A stretch of 64,000 bases of DNA, from NCBI RefSeq assembly GCF_026340975.1, contig NZ_JAPEOS010000001.1, positions 1,076,501-1,140,500 of the forward strand, given 5' to 3'. This stretch comes from Streptomyces sp. NBC_01214. GTDB lineage: Bacteria > Actinomycetota > Actinomycetes > Streptomycetales > Streptomycetaceae. Shown here one piece after another: positions 7,972 through 15,902 of this stretch; position 1 is the stretch's first letter; every line of letters starts with the position of its first letter. The notes beneath the pieces are model-generated. The model was given only the letters and a program-made list of their open reading frames with translations, was not told the DNA's origin and ran no database searches. Position numbers and translations under genes: made by a program.

Positions 7972-9738
7972 CTAGACCCAGGTGTCCAGCCACATGCGGC
8001 CGCGCCAGGAGTCCATCGGCAGGGTCTGGCCCGTGTAGATCGGCCAGAAGTAGATGAAGTTCCAGGCGATCAGCAGGACCAGGACGCCCGCGCCGATCGC
8101 GCCCAGCGCACGTCGGCGTTCGCTCGACCCGGCCGGACCCAGGAGGGCGCCGATCATCATCGCCACCGCCAGGCACAGGTACGGGACGAAGACCACCGCG
8201 TAGAAGTAGAAGATCGTCCGCTCCTGGTAGTTGAACCAGGGCAGCAGACCCGCCCCCAGCGCGCACGCGATCGCGCCCGCCCGCCAGTCGCGGCGGAAGA
8301 ACCACCGCCACAGCACGTACAGCAGGGCGAAGCAGCCCGCCCACCACAGCAGCGGGGTGCCCAGGGCCAGGACCTCGCGGGCGCACTTGCCCGCCGCGGT
8401 CGCCGGGCAGCCGTCGGCGCCGGGTTCGGGGGACTCGTAGAAGTAGGAGACGGGCCGGCCCAGGACCAGCCAGCTCCACGGATTGGACTCGTAGGTGTGC
8501 CCCGAGGTCAGACCGACGTGGAACTTGTAGACCTCGGTCTCGTAGTGCCACAGGCTGCGCAGCCACTCCGGCAGGAACCCCAGCGAACTGCCCTGGTCGT
8601 ACTTGGCCGCCCAGTCGCGCAGATAGCCGCCCTTGCCGTTGTCCGGGCTGAGGATCCAGCCCGACCACGAAGCCACGTACGTGACGACCGCGACCGGGAC
8701 GGTGGAGACGAAGGCGGGCAGCGCGTCCCGGCGCAGCATCGAGGCGTACGGGGCGCCCGCGCCCGCGGTGCGGCGCGCGGCGGCGTCCCACAGCACGGTG
8801 AGGACGCCGAAGAAGGCGAGGATGACGAAGCCGTTCCACTTCGTGCCCGCAGCCAGACCCAGGCACACGCCGGCCAGGATCCGGTACGGCCGCCAGCCCA
8901 GCCGCAGCGTCTCGGCGATCTTCACGTCCGGCCGGGTCCGGCCCTCCTCGTCCACCGGCAGCGCGTCCGCGAGCCGGGCTCTGGCCCGGTCGCGGTCGAT
9001 GAGCAGGGCCCCGAAGGCGGCGAGCACGAAGAACATCAGCACCAGGTCCAGCAGCGCGGTGCGGCTCATCACCAGGTGCAGGCCGTCCACCGCGAGCAGC
9101 GCGCCCGCCAGGCAGCCCAGGAAGGTCGAGCGGAAGAGGCGGCGCCCGATCCGGCACAGCATCAGCACCGACAGGGTGCCGAGCACGGCGGTCATGAACC
9201 GCCAGCCGAAGGGCGTGAAGCCGAACATCCACTCGCCGGCCCCGATCACCCATTTGCCGACGGGCGGGTGCACGACGTAGCCCGGGTCGGTCGGCAGCGC
9301 GACCCCGTCCGGGTTGGCGAGGATCGACGCGTCGATGTCCTTGGGCCAGCTCGCCTCGTAGCCCTGCCGGATGGTGGCCCAGGCGTCCTTGGCGTAGTAC
9401 GTCTCGTCGAATATCACCGCCTTCGGGCTGCCCAGGTGCACGAACCGCAGCACCCCCGCGACCAGCGCCACCAGCAGCGGCCCCACCCACGAGACGATCA
9501 GCCGCCAGGTCCCCCACACCTGGGGCGGCAGCCCGAAGGTCATCCACAGCTGCTTGGAGGGCCTCGCGTACGGGGGCACCAGGCGGGTGCGGACGTCCGA
9601 GCGCACGGAAGCGGCGGGCGGCACGTAGCCGAAGCCGCCCAGCCGGCGCAGCCAGGTGGGTGGCTCGTCCTCGCGTCCCACCGGTGAGGTGGGCGGGGCC
9701 CCCGCGGGGCTGGGCGGTGGCGTCGCGGTACTGGTCAC
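7972..9738 (-). CDS. pmt: Dolichyl/polyprenyl-phosphate-mannose protein O-mannosyltransferase
   Basis: A 588-residue GT39-family membrane enzyme that transfers mannose from polyprenyl-phosphate-mannose to Ser/Thr of exported proteins. The first lumenal-type loop carries the conserved acidic pair in FDETYYAKDAW, and YVVHPPVGKW is the second family motif. About ten to eleven membrane spans follow. In S. coelicolor the equivalent gene is needed for glycosylation of the phage phiC31 receptor and the phosphate-binding protein (knowledge of the family). The start is taken as GTG 9738 because a TACGAT -10 element lies exactly 6 nt upstream and no ribosome-binding site is present; GTG 9744 is an in-frame alternative. 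Divergent from rsmI. Confidence 0.9.
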   Translation of the reverse strand: MTSTATPPPSPAGAPPTSPVGREDEPPTWLRRLGGFGYVPPAASVRSDVRTRLVPPYARPSKQLWMTFGLPPQVWGTWRLIVSWVGPLLVALVAGVLRFVHLGSPKAVIFDETYYAKDAWATIRQGYEASWPKDIDASILANPDGVALPTDPGYVVHPPVGKWVIGAGEWMFGFTPFGWRFMTAVLGTLSVLMLCRIGRRLFRSTFLGCLAGALLAVDGLHLVMSRTALLDLVLMFFVLAAFGALLIDRDRARARLADALPVDEEGRTRPDVKIAETLRLGWRPYRILAGVCLGLAAGTKWNGFVILAFFGVLTVLWDAAARRTAGAGAPYASMLRRDALPAFVSTVPVAVVTYVASWSGWILSPDNGKGGYLRDWAAKYDQGSSLGFLPEWLRSLWHYETEVYKFHVGLTSGHTYESNPWSWLVLGRPVSYFYESPEPGADGCPATAAGKCAREVLALGTPLLWWAGCFALLYVLWRWFFRRDWRAGAIACALGAGLLPWFNYQERTIFYFYAVVFVPYLCLAVAMMIGALLGPAGSSERRRALGAIGAGVLVLLIAWNFIYFWPIYTGQTLPMDSWRGRMWLDTWV

Positions 9739-9744
9739 CGGCAC

Positions 9745-9750
9745 ATCGTA
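9745..9750 (-). promoter_or_regulatory. -10 hexamer for leaderless pmt transcript
   Basis: On the minus strand TACGAT is separated from GTG 9738 by six bases, placing the predicted +1 on the G of the start codon. Confidence 0.5.
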
Positions 9751-9805
9751 GGGAAGAGATCTGTGTGCGCCACCAGTGGCGGGGGGCGTCGGGGCACGGG
9801 ACTGA

Positions 9806-9811
9806 GAGGAT
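9806..9811 (+). promoter_or_regulatory. -10-like hexamer for leaderless rsmI transcript
   Basis: GAGGAT (fits the A2/T6 pattern but lacks the first T) ends 6 nt before GTG 9818. No Shine-Dalgarno is available, so a leaderless message is likely. Confidence 0.4.
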
Positions 9812-9817
9812 GGGCGG

Positions 9818-10756
9818 GTGACGACTGACCAGCCCCGCGGTACCCAGCCCACCTCGACCGCCGCCCCGACCGAAGGCCTGACGGGCACGCTCGTGCTCGC
9901 CGGCACCCCCATCGGCGATCTTGCTGACGCCCCGCCGCGCCTGGCGGCCGAGCTGGAGCGGGCCGACGTGATCGCCGCCGAGGACACCCGGCGGCTGCGC
10001 CGGCTGACCCAGGGGCTCGGCGTGCACACCACCGGGCGCGTCCTGTCGTACTTCGAGGGCAACGAGTCGGCGCGCACCCCGGAACTGGTCGAGGCCCTGG
10101 CCGGTGGGGCGCGCGTGCTGCTGGTGACGGACGCGGGCATGCCGTCGGTCTCCGACCCCGGCTACCGGCTGGTGGCCGCCGCCGTCGAGAAGGACATCAA
10201 GGTCACGGCCGTCCCCGGGCCGTCCGCGGTACTCACCGCGCTCGCCATGTCCGGGCTGCCGGTGGACCGGTTCTGCTTCGAGGGGTTCCTGCCGCGCAAG
10301 GCGGGGGAGCGCCTGGGCCGGCTGCGCGAGGTCGAGGGCGAACGGCGCACGCTCGTCTACTTCGAGGCCCCGCACCGGCTCGACGACACCCTGGCCGCGA
10401 TGGCCGAGGTCTTCGGGGCCGACCGGCGGGCCGCGGTCTGCCGCGAGCTGACGAAGACCTACGAGGAGGTCAAGCGCGGCGGGCTCGGCGAACTCGCGGC
10501 CTGGGCCGCCGAGGGGGTGCGCGGGGAGATCACCGTCGTGGTCGAGGGGGCCCCGGCCGCCGCGCCCGCAGACCTGGACGACGAGGAGCTGGTGCGCCGG
10601 GTGCAGGTGCGCGAGGAGGCCGGCGAGCGGCGCAAGGAGGCCATCGCGGCGGTCGCGGCCGACGCCGGCGTACCCAAGCGCGAGGTGTTCGACGCTGTGG
10701 TCGCGGCAAAGAACGCGGCAGGAAAGCTGCCGCCGATCGGTAAAGAGCTAGCCTGA
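9818..10756 (+). CDS. rsmI: 16S rRNA (cytidine-1402-2'-O)-methyltransferase RsmI
   Basis: A 312-residue RsmI, which 2'-O-methylates C1402 in the decoding centre of 16S rRNA using SAM. The tetrapyrrole-methylase-type fold is clear: LVLAGTPIGDLADAPPR at the N-terminus, AEDTRRLRRL, SYFEGNE, VTDAGMPSVSDPGYRLV and PGPSAVLTALAMSGLP. It has a 25-residue Thr/Ala-rich leader before the domain, and a C-terminal helical RsmI extension ending in PPIGKELA. Its promoter region is shared back to back with pmt. Function is essentially certain from the motifs. Confidence 0.95.
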   Translation: MTTDQPRGTQPTSTAAPTEGLTGTLVLAGTPIGDLADAPPRLAAELERADVIAAEDTRRLRRLTQGLGVHTTGRVLSYFEGNESARTPELVEALAGGARVLLVTDAGMPSVSDPGYRLVAAAVEKDIKVTAVPGPSAVLTALAMSGLPVDRFCFEGFLPRKAGERLGRLREVEGERRTLVYFEAPHRLDDTLAAMAEVFGADRRAAVCRELTKTYEEVKRGGLGELAAWAAEGVRGEITVVVEGAPAAAPADLDDEELVRRVQVREEAGERRKEAIAAVAADAGVPKREVFDAVVAAKNAAGKLPPIGKELA

Positions 10757-10785
10757 AAAGCAAAGCTCAGACCGCGCACCGGGCG

Positions 10786-10808
10786 CTTTGGGCATGAGTC
10801 GCCCAAAG
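10786..10808 (+). terminator. Hairpin after rsmI
   Basis: CTTTGGGC (10786-10793) and GCCCAAAG (10801-10808) form a perfect 8-bp stem with a 7-nt loop, 30 nt after the rsmI stop. Confidence 0.55.
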
Positions 10809-10856
10809 ACCGTCCAACAGTAGACAGGGCCTGATGCGCTCCCGCCCGTAGAGGCG

Positions 10857-10880
10857 TCCACTGGCAATGGCACCAGTGGA
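10857..10880 (+). promoter_or_regulatory. Perfect inverted repeat just upstream of a ribosome-binding site
   Basis: TCCACTGG (10857-10864) and CCAGTGGA (10873-10880) form an 8-bp palindromic stem with an 8-nt loop. It ends just before the AAGAGGAG ribosome-binding site of the gene at 10896. It may be a protein operator or an mRNA hairpin in the leader. Confidence 0.4.
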
Positions 10881-10895
10881 ACAAGAGGAGCTGGC

Positions 10896-11390
10896 ATGAG
10901 TGAGATCGCAGACACCCCGATACCCGTCCCCGCCGCAGTCCCCGTCGCTGTGACCCCCTCCGACGTGCACACCGTGCACGAGGCCTACTCCTTCGCTTGC
11001 ATGAGGTGCGGGTACGGCTGGGAGCAGGCGTACGCGATCGAGCACCACGTCGACGGCAAGGGCGAGCCGTTCATCATGTACAAGGTCAACGACGAGCGGG
11101 TGCCCTCCCCCCTGTCCAACCCGACCTGCCTCAACTGCGGCGGACACGTCGTACGGATCATGCGGGCCGGGCAGGTCTCCTCGGTGCTGGGCATGATCGA
11201 CCACATCTACCACCACCAGATCGCCCCCGGGATCGCCGGACCGGTGCCGGCCGGTGCGAACGTCCCCCGGACGCCGAAGCCGCGCGGGTCCGCCCGGTCG
11301 CACGCGGCCCCCGGGCCGGCGGACGCCGGCCCGGCCGGGGAGCGCCGGGGCCTGCTCTCCCGTCTGAAGGGGCTCTTCCGCCGGTCATAA
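10896..11390 (+). CDS. Conserved hypothetical protein with a zinc-ribbon-like Cys4 motif
   Basis: 164 residues. The N-terminal third has two CxxC knuckles (CMRCGYGWEQ near residue 32 and CLNCGGH near residue 76), which together could bind one zinc; the rest of that half (HTVHEAYSFACMRCGYGW, MYKVNDERVPSPL, VVRIMRAGQ) looks like a compact nucleic-acid-binding or regulatory ribbon. The C-terminal 45 residues are Pro/Arg/Gly-rich and likely disordered, ending in a basic LKGLFRRS. GAGGAG lies 7 nt before the ATG. I know it only as a conserved actinomycete protein of unknown role. Its stop codon forms part of the -10 element of the next gene. Confidence 0.7.
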   Translation: MSEIADTPIPVPAAVPVAVTPSDVHTVHEAYSFACMRCGYGWEQAYAIEHHVDGKGEPFIMYKVNDERVPSPLSNPTCLNCGGHVVRIMRAGQVSSVLGMIDHIYHHQIAPGIAGPVPAGANVPRTPKPRGSARSHAAPGPADAGPAGERRGLLSRLKGLFRRS

Positions 11391-11393
11391 GAT
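11388..11393 (+). promoter_or_regulatory. -10 hexamer for leaderless tatD transcript, overlapping the preceding stop codon
   Basis: TAAGAT lies 7 nt before ATG 11401. A CTGAAG -35-like element (11364-11369) is 18 bp upstream. The first three bases are the TAA stop of the previous gene. Confidence 0.45.
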
Positions 11394-11400
11394 CGGCCGT

Positions 11401-12291
11401 ATGAGCACACGCGTGGAGAAGACGCAGCCCAAGGACGCACCGCCGCCGCTGCCCGAACCCCTCCGGGTGGCGGTGGCGGACTCGCACACCCACCTCGACA
11501 TGCAGGCGGGGACCGTCGAGGAGGGCCTCGCGAAGGCCGCCTCGGTGGGCGTGACCACCGTCGTCCAGGTGGGCTGCGACGTGAAGGGCTCCCGGTGGGC
11601 CGCCGAGACCGCGGCCGCGTACGAGAACGTGCACGCGGCCGTCGCCCTCCACCCGAACGAAGCGCCGCGGATCGTGCTCGGCGATCCCGACGGCTGGTCG
11701 CGCCAGGGCGCCCGGGCCGGCGGCGGCGAGGCCGCCCTGGACGAGGCGCTCGCCGAGATCGAGGCGCTGGCGGCCCTCGACCACGTCAAGGCGGTCGGCG
11801 AGACCGGCCTGGACTACTTCCGCACCGGGCCCGAGGGCATGGCCGCGCAGGAGCGTTCCTTCCGCGCGCACATCGAGATCGCCAAGCGGCAGGGCAAGGC
11901 GCTCGTCATCCACGACCGGGACGCCCACGCGGACGTGCTGCGCGTCCTGCGCGAGGAGGGCGCCCCCGAGCGCACCGTCTTCCACTGCTACTCCGGGGAC
12001 GCCGACATGGCCCGCGAGTGCGCCGCCGCCGGGTACTACATGTCCTTCGCCGGGACCGTCACCTTCAAGAACGCCGCGCCGCTGCGCGAGGCCCTGGCCG
12101 TGGCCCCGCTGGAGCTGGTGCTCGTCGAGACGGACGCGCCCTACCTCACCCCTGCGCCGTACCGCGGACGGCCCAACGCGCCGTACCTCATTCCGCTGAC
12201 GGTCCGGGCGATGGCCGCGGTCCGCGACATCGACGAGGACGCGATGGCCAGGGCGCTGGCGGCCAACACGGCCCGCGCCTTCGACTACTGA
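11401..12291 (+). CDS. tatD: TatD-family metal-dependent DNase
   Basis: A 296-residue TIM-barrel hydrolase of the TatD family, a 3'-5' DNA exonuclease linked to DNA repair and quality control. Metal ligands and motifs are in order: DSHTHLDM (HxH), AVGETGLDYF with the metal-ligand Glu, HDRDAHADV, FHCYSGDADMA and VETDAPYLTPAPYRGRPN. All are present, so the enzyme should be active. It begins 10 nt after the zinc-ribbon gene with no Shine-Dalgarno but a -10-like hexamer directly upstream, suggesting its own leaderless message. The following rpfB has a separate promoter. Confidence 0.92.
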   Translation: MSTRVEKTQPKDAPPPLPEPLRVAVADSHTHLDMQAGTVEEGLAKAASVGVTTVVQVGCDVKGSRWAAETAAAYENVHAAVALHPNEAPRIVLGDPDGWSRQGARAGGGEAALDEALAEIEALAALDHVKAVGETGLDYFRTGPEGMAAQERSFRAHIEIAKRQGKALVIHDRDAHADVLRVLREEGAPERTVFHCYSGDADMARECAAAGYYMSFAGTVTFKNAAPLREALAVAPLELVLVETDAPYLTPAPYRGRPNAPYLIPLTVRAMAAVRDIDEDAMARALAANTARAFDY

Positions 12292-12340
12292 CCGCCACTG
12301 GCCTCCCGCCCGCTCCGACACGCTGAGTAATCGTTTCGCT

Positions 12341-12369
12341 TTGGAGTGTGACGGCTCCTCCGCTAGGGT
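12341..12369 (+). promoter_or_regulatory. Promoter of rpfB-rsmA-ispE
   Basis: TTGGAG (12341-12346) and TAGGGT (12364-12369) are separated by 17 bp, a good fit to a housekeeping promoter. It lies about 50 nt upstream of the rpfB start. Confidence 0.5.
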
Positions 12370-12417
12370 GCCGTGCCCCGCACCGGAGGGTGCCGGATCA
12401 CCAGTGGAGCGAGCGTC

Positions 12418-13884
12418 GTGAGCGATACGCAGGGCAGTCACCGCCGTGGCGGTCCCGTCCCCGAGGCGTACGAGGCCCAGCCCTTGGCCCAGCCCTTGGC
12501 CCCGTCGGCCTGGCCGGCCGGTGGGGGAGGTCCCGGGCCCGCCGCGTGGGACCCGGAGCCCCCGGGCCCGGTCAGCCCGGTCCCGGCCCCGCGCGGCGGG
12601 CGCCGCCGCCGGCCCGCCATGTCACCGGTCGAGCTGTCGGAGGCCGACACCCTGGCCGCGGCGCCCGTCGCGCCAGGCCCGGGCCGTCGCCGGGCCCCGG
12701 CCCCCGTGACCGTGGCCCACGCCCCCGCCCCGGCCCCCGCGGTGCCGGGCCGCCGCCGTGCCCGGGGCCGCGGCACACCCGTCGAGGCCCTCGGCGGGAA
12801 CTGGCGGCGGATCGTTCCGCAGGCCCTCGTCGTCGCCTTCCTCGCGGGCGGCACCACCGCGTTCGTCGCCGCCGACAAGGCCGTACGCCTCACCGTGGAC
12901 GGCGTCCCGCGCACCCTCCACACCTTCGCCGACGACATCGGCGAACTGCTCGCCGCCGAAGGCCTCGGCGTCGGCCCCCACGACCTCGTCTCCCCCGCCC
13001 CCGGCGCACGCCTCGACGACGGCGAGGAGGTCGTCGTCCGCTACGGCCGCCCCCTGCACCTGACCCTCGACGGACAGCAGCGCCAGGTGTGGACCACCGC
13101 CCGCACCGTCGGGGGCGCCCTGCACCAGTTCGGCATCCGCGCGGAGGGCGCCTACCTCTCCGCCCCCCGCACCGCCCCCGTCCCGCGCGCCGGGCTGGCC
13201 CTCAGCGTCCGCACCGAACGCAGCGTCACCTTCATGGCCGACGGCCGCGAACGCACCATCCGCACCAACGCCGCCACCGTCCGGGAGGCCCTCGACCAGG
13301 CCGGCATCACCCTCCAGGACCAGGACACCACCTCCGTACCGCCCACCGACTTCCCCCGCGACGGCCAGACCGTCACCGTGCTGCGCATCACCGGCACCCG
13401 CGAGGTCCGCGAGGAGCGGATCCCGTACGAGACCGAGAAGGTCAAGGACCCCGAGCTGTTCGCCGGCACCGAGGTCGTCGAGCGCATCGGCCGCCCCGGC
13501 GCCCGCCGGGTCACGTACAGCCTGCGCACCGTCAACGGGGTCCGGCAGACGCCGCGGCCCATCGCCGACGAGGTCGTCCGCGAACCCGTCACCCAGCTCG
13601 TCAAGGTCGGCACCAAGGCGCTGCCGAGCTCCGTCGCCGGCGCCGACGGCCTCAACTGGGCGGCCCTCGCCCAGTGCGAGTCCGGCGGCCGCCCCTCCGC
13701 CACCGACGCCTCAGGGACCTACGGCGGGCTGTACCAGTTCGACGTCCGCACCTGGCAGGCCCTCGGCGGCAGCGGACGCCCGCAGGACGCCTCGGGCGCG
13801 GAACAGACGTACCGGGCGAAGAAGCTCTACGTGCAGCGGGGGGCGAGTCCGTGGCCGCACTGCGGCCGTACGCTTTACCGGTGA
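12418..13884 (+). CDS. rpfB: Resuscitation-promoting factor RpfB-type cell-wall glycosidase
   Basis: 488 residues. A Pro/Arg-rich cytoplasmic tail (1-130) is followed by one membrane anchor (about 132-153). Three DUF348 repeats come next (each of the form VxLTxDGxxRxxxTxAxTVxxAL), then a G5 domain (around [16 protein letters not shown]) and the Rpf lysozyme-like domain (about 415-488). The catalytic Glu is in CESGG (Glu421). The enzyme cleaves peptidoglycan and promotes germination or regrowth. The anchored DUF348-G5-Rpf order is the RpfB architecture; the long N-terminal tail is a Streptomyces feature. GTG 12418 is preceded by TGGAGCGA. Its stop overlaps the rsmA start (GTGA). Confidence 0.92.
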   Translation: MSDTQGSHRRGGPVPEAYEAQPLAQPLAPSAWPAGGGGPGPAAWDPEPPGPVSPVPAPRGGRRRRPAMSPVELSEADTLAAAPVAPGPGRRRAPAPVTVAHAPAPAPAVPGRRRARGRGTPVEALGGNWRRIVPQALVVAFLAGGTTAFVAADKAVRLTVDGVPRTLHTFADDIGELLAAEGLGVGPHDLVSPAPGARLDDGEEVVVRYGRPLHLTLDGQQRQVWTTARTVGGALHQFGIRAEGAYLSAPRTAPVPRAGLALSVRTERSVTFMADGRERTIRTNAATVREALDQAGITLQDQDTTSVPPTDFPRDGQTVTVLRITGTREVREERIPYETEKVKDPELFAGTEVVERIGRPGARRVTYSLRTVNGVRQTPRPIADEVVREPVTQLVKVGTKALPSSVAGADGLNWAALAQCESGGRPSATDASGTYGGLYQFDVRTWQALGGSGRPQDASGAEQTYRAKKLYVQRGASPWPHCGRTLYR

Positions 13885-14801
13885 GCACCGCAGAGCAGCA
13901 GCCCGAGAACACCGAGAACACCTCCCCCGCCGCGCCCGACGCCCTCCTCGGCCCGGCCGACATCAGGGAGCTGGCCGCCGCCCTCGGCGTACGCCCGACG
14001 AAGCAGAAGGGGCAGAACTTCGTCATCGACGCCAACACGGTCCGCCGGATCGTGCGCACCGCCGAGGTCCGCCCGGACGACGTGGTCGTCGAGGTCGGCC
14101 CGGGGCTCGGCTCGCTGACGCTCGCGCTGCTGGAGGCCGCGGACCGGGTCGTCGCCGTCGAGATCGACGACATCCTGGCCGCGGCGCTGCCAGCCACCAT
14201 CGAGGCCCGGATGCCCGCGAAGAAGGACCGGTTCGCGCTGGTCCACTCCGACGCGATGCTGGTGACCGAACTGCCCGGCCCGGCGCCGACCGCGCTCGTC
14301 GCGAACCTGCCGTACAACGTGGCCGTGCCCGTCCTGCTCACCATGCTCGACCGCTTCCCGACCATCGAGCGCACGCTGGTGATGGTGCAGTCCGAGGTCG
14401 CCGACCGGCTGGCCGCGGAACCGGGCAACAAGGTCTACGGGGTGCCCTCCGTCAAGGCCAACTGGTACGCGCACGTCAAGCGGGCCGGCGCCATCGGCCG
14501 CAAGGTCTTCTGGCCCGCCCCGAACGTCGACTCCGGTCTCGTCTCGCTGGTGCGCCGCACCGAGCCGATCAAGACCACCGCCACCAAGGCCGAGGTCTTC
14601 GCGGTCGTCGACGCCGCCTTCGCCCAGCGCCGCAAGACGCTGCGCGCCGCGCTGGCCGGCTGGGCCGGCTCGGCGGCGGGCGCGGAGGCCGCGCTGGTCG
14701 CCGCCGGTGTCTCGCCGCAGGCCCGCGGGGAGTCCCTGACGGTCGAGGAGTTCGCGGCGATCGCCGAGCACAAGCCGGCGGCGGAGAGGCCCGCACTGTG
14801 A
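13881..14801 (+). CDS. rsmA: 16S rRNA (A1518/A1519-N6)-dimethyltransferase
   Basis: A 306-residue KsgA/RsmA, which dimethylates two adjacent adenines in helix 45 of 16S rRNA, a late step in 30S assembly. Motifs: [14 protein letters not shown] at the N-terminus, SAM-binding [14 protein letters not shown], acidic VAVEID, and the catalytic [10 protein letters not shown] (NLPY). The C-terminal helical domain carries [11 protein letters not shown]. The first 30 residues are a Ser/Thr/Glu-rich extension typical of actinomycetes. GTG 13881 overlaps the rpfB stop and the gene's own stop overlaps ispE, so the three are translationally coupled. Confidence 0.95.
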   Translation: MSTAEQQPENTENTSPAAPDALLGPADIRELAAALGVRPTKQKGQNFVIDANTVRRIVRTAEVRPDDVVVEVGPGLGSLTLALLEAADRVVAVEIDDILAAALPATIEARMPAKKDRFALVHSDAMLVTELPGPAPTALVANLPYNVAVPVLLTMLDRFPTIERTLVMVQSEVADRLAAEPGNKVYGVPSVKANWYAHVKRAGAIGRKVFWPAPNVDSGLVSLVRRTEPIKTTATKAEVFAVVDAAFAQRRKTLRAALAGWAGSAAGAEAALVAAGVSPQARGESLTVEEFAAIAEHKPAAERPAL

Positions 14802-15715
14802 GCGCGCGCCAGACGCCCGTGACCGTACGGGTCCCCGCGAAGGTCAACGTCCAGCTGGCGGTGGGTGCGGCCCGCCCCGACGGCTTCCACGACCTGGCCA
14901 ACGTCTTCCTCGCCGTCTCCCTGTACGACGAGGTCACCGCCACCCCGGCCGACGCCCTGACCATCACCTGCACCGGCCCCGACGCCGACCAGGTGCCCCT
15001 GGACCGCACCAACCTCGCGGCGCGCGCCGCGGAGGTCCTCGCGGCCCGTGCCGGCATCGAACCCGCCGTCCACCTGCACATCGCGAAGAACATCCCGGTC
15101 GCGGGCGGCATGGCGGGCGGCAGCGCGGACGGCGCGGCGGCCCTGCTGGCCTGTGACGCCCTGTGGGGCCTGGACACCCCGCGCGCCGAGCTCCTCGACA
15201 TCTGCGCCGAGCTCGGCAGCGACGTCCCCTTCAGCCTCGTCGGCGGGGCCGCGCTCGGCACCGGCCGCGGTGAGCTGCTCACGCCGGTCGGGGCGGGGAC
15301 GTTCCACTGGGTCTTCGCGGTGGCCGACGGCGGGCTGTCCACCCCGGCGGTCTTCCGCGAGTTCGACCGCCTCGCCGAGGCCGCGGGTACGCGGATCCCC
15401 GAACCGGAGGCCTCCCCGGCGCTGCTGGCGGCCCTGGCCTCGGGCGACCCGGACGCGCTGGGCGCGGCGCTGGCCAATGACCTCCAGCCGGCCGCGCTCT
15501 CCCTGCGACCCCAGCTCGCGCGGACGCTGGCCGCGGGCGTGGACGGTGGTGCGCTCGCCGCGCTGGTCTCCGGCTCGGGGCCGACGACGGCGTTCCTGTG
15601 CCGGGATGCGGAGTCCGCGGAGAAGGTGGCAGCGGCCCTGTCCGCGTCGGGCACCTGCCGGGCCACTCGCGTGGCGTCCAGCCCGGCTCCCGGAGCCACG
15701 GTCCTGCCGTCCTGA
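14798..15715 (+). CDS. ispE: 4-diphosphocytidyl-2-C-methyl-D-erythritol kinase
   Basis: A 305-residue GHMP kinase that phosphorylates CDP-methylerythritol in the MEP isoprenoid pathway. Visible motifs: [14 protein letters not shown] near the start, [12 protein letters not shown], the glycine-rich ATP loop [36 protein letters not shown], and the C-terminal [11 protein letters not shown]. It supplies precursors for the polyprenyl-phosphates used by the cell-wall and mannosylation machinery nearby, though that link is only thematic. GTG start overlaps the rsmA stop. A large imperfect palindrome follows. Confidence 0.95.
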   Translation: MSARQTPVTVRVPAKVNVQLAVGAARPDGFHDLANVFLAVSLYDEVTATPADALTITCTGPDADQVPLDRTNLAARAAEVLAARAGIEPAVHLHIAKNIPVAGGMAGGSADGAAALLACDALWGLDTPRAELLDICAELGSDVPFSLVGGAALGTGRGELLTPVGAGTFHWVFAVADGGLSTPAVFREFDRLAEAAGTRIPEPEASPALLAALASGDPDALGAALANDLQPAALSLRPQLARTLAAGVDGGALAALVSGSGPTTAFLCRDAESAEKVAAALSASGTCRATRVASSPAPGATVLPS

Positions 15716-15730
15716 CCCTGCGGACCGTTG

Positions 15731-15830
15731 CCGGGGGCTCCGCCCCGGACCCCCGCGCCTCAAACGCCGGCGAGGCTGAAATTCCAGCCCCGCCGGCGAT
15801 TGAGGCGCGGGGTACGGGGCGGAGCCCCGG
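15731..15830. repeat. Long imperfect palindrome of the Streptomyces intergenic type
   Basis: Two arms of about 46-48 bases (15731-15778 and 15785-15830) are nearly complementary around an AT-rich centre (AAATT). The left arm holds GGGGGCTCCGCCCC and GCGCCTCAAACGCCGGCG, the right arm GCCGGCGATTGAGGCGCG and GGGGCGGAGCCCC. Similar palindromes occur between many Streptomyces genes and act as terminators or mRNA stabilisers (family knowledge). It separates ispE from the acyltransferase gene. Confidence 0.75.
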
Positions 15831-15902
15831 TAGCAGTACCTAGGCCGGAGTTGAGTATCCGCACCCTGTTGGGAGACACCCGGCGGGGGACACCGTGGCC
15901 CC

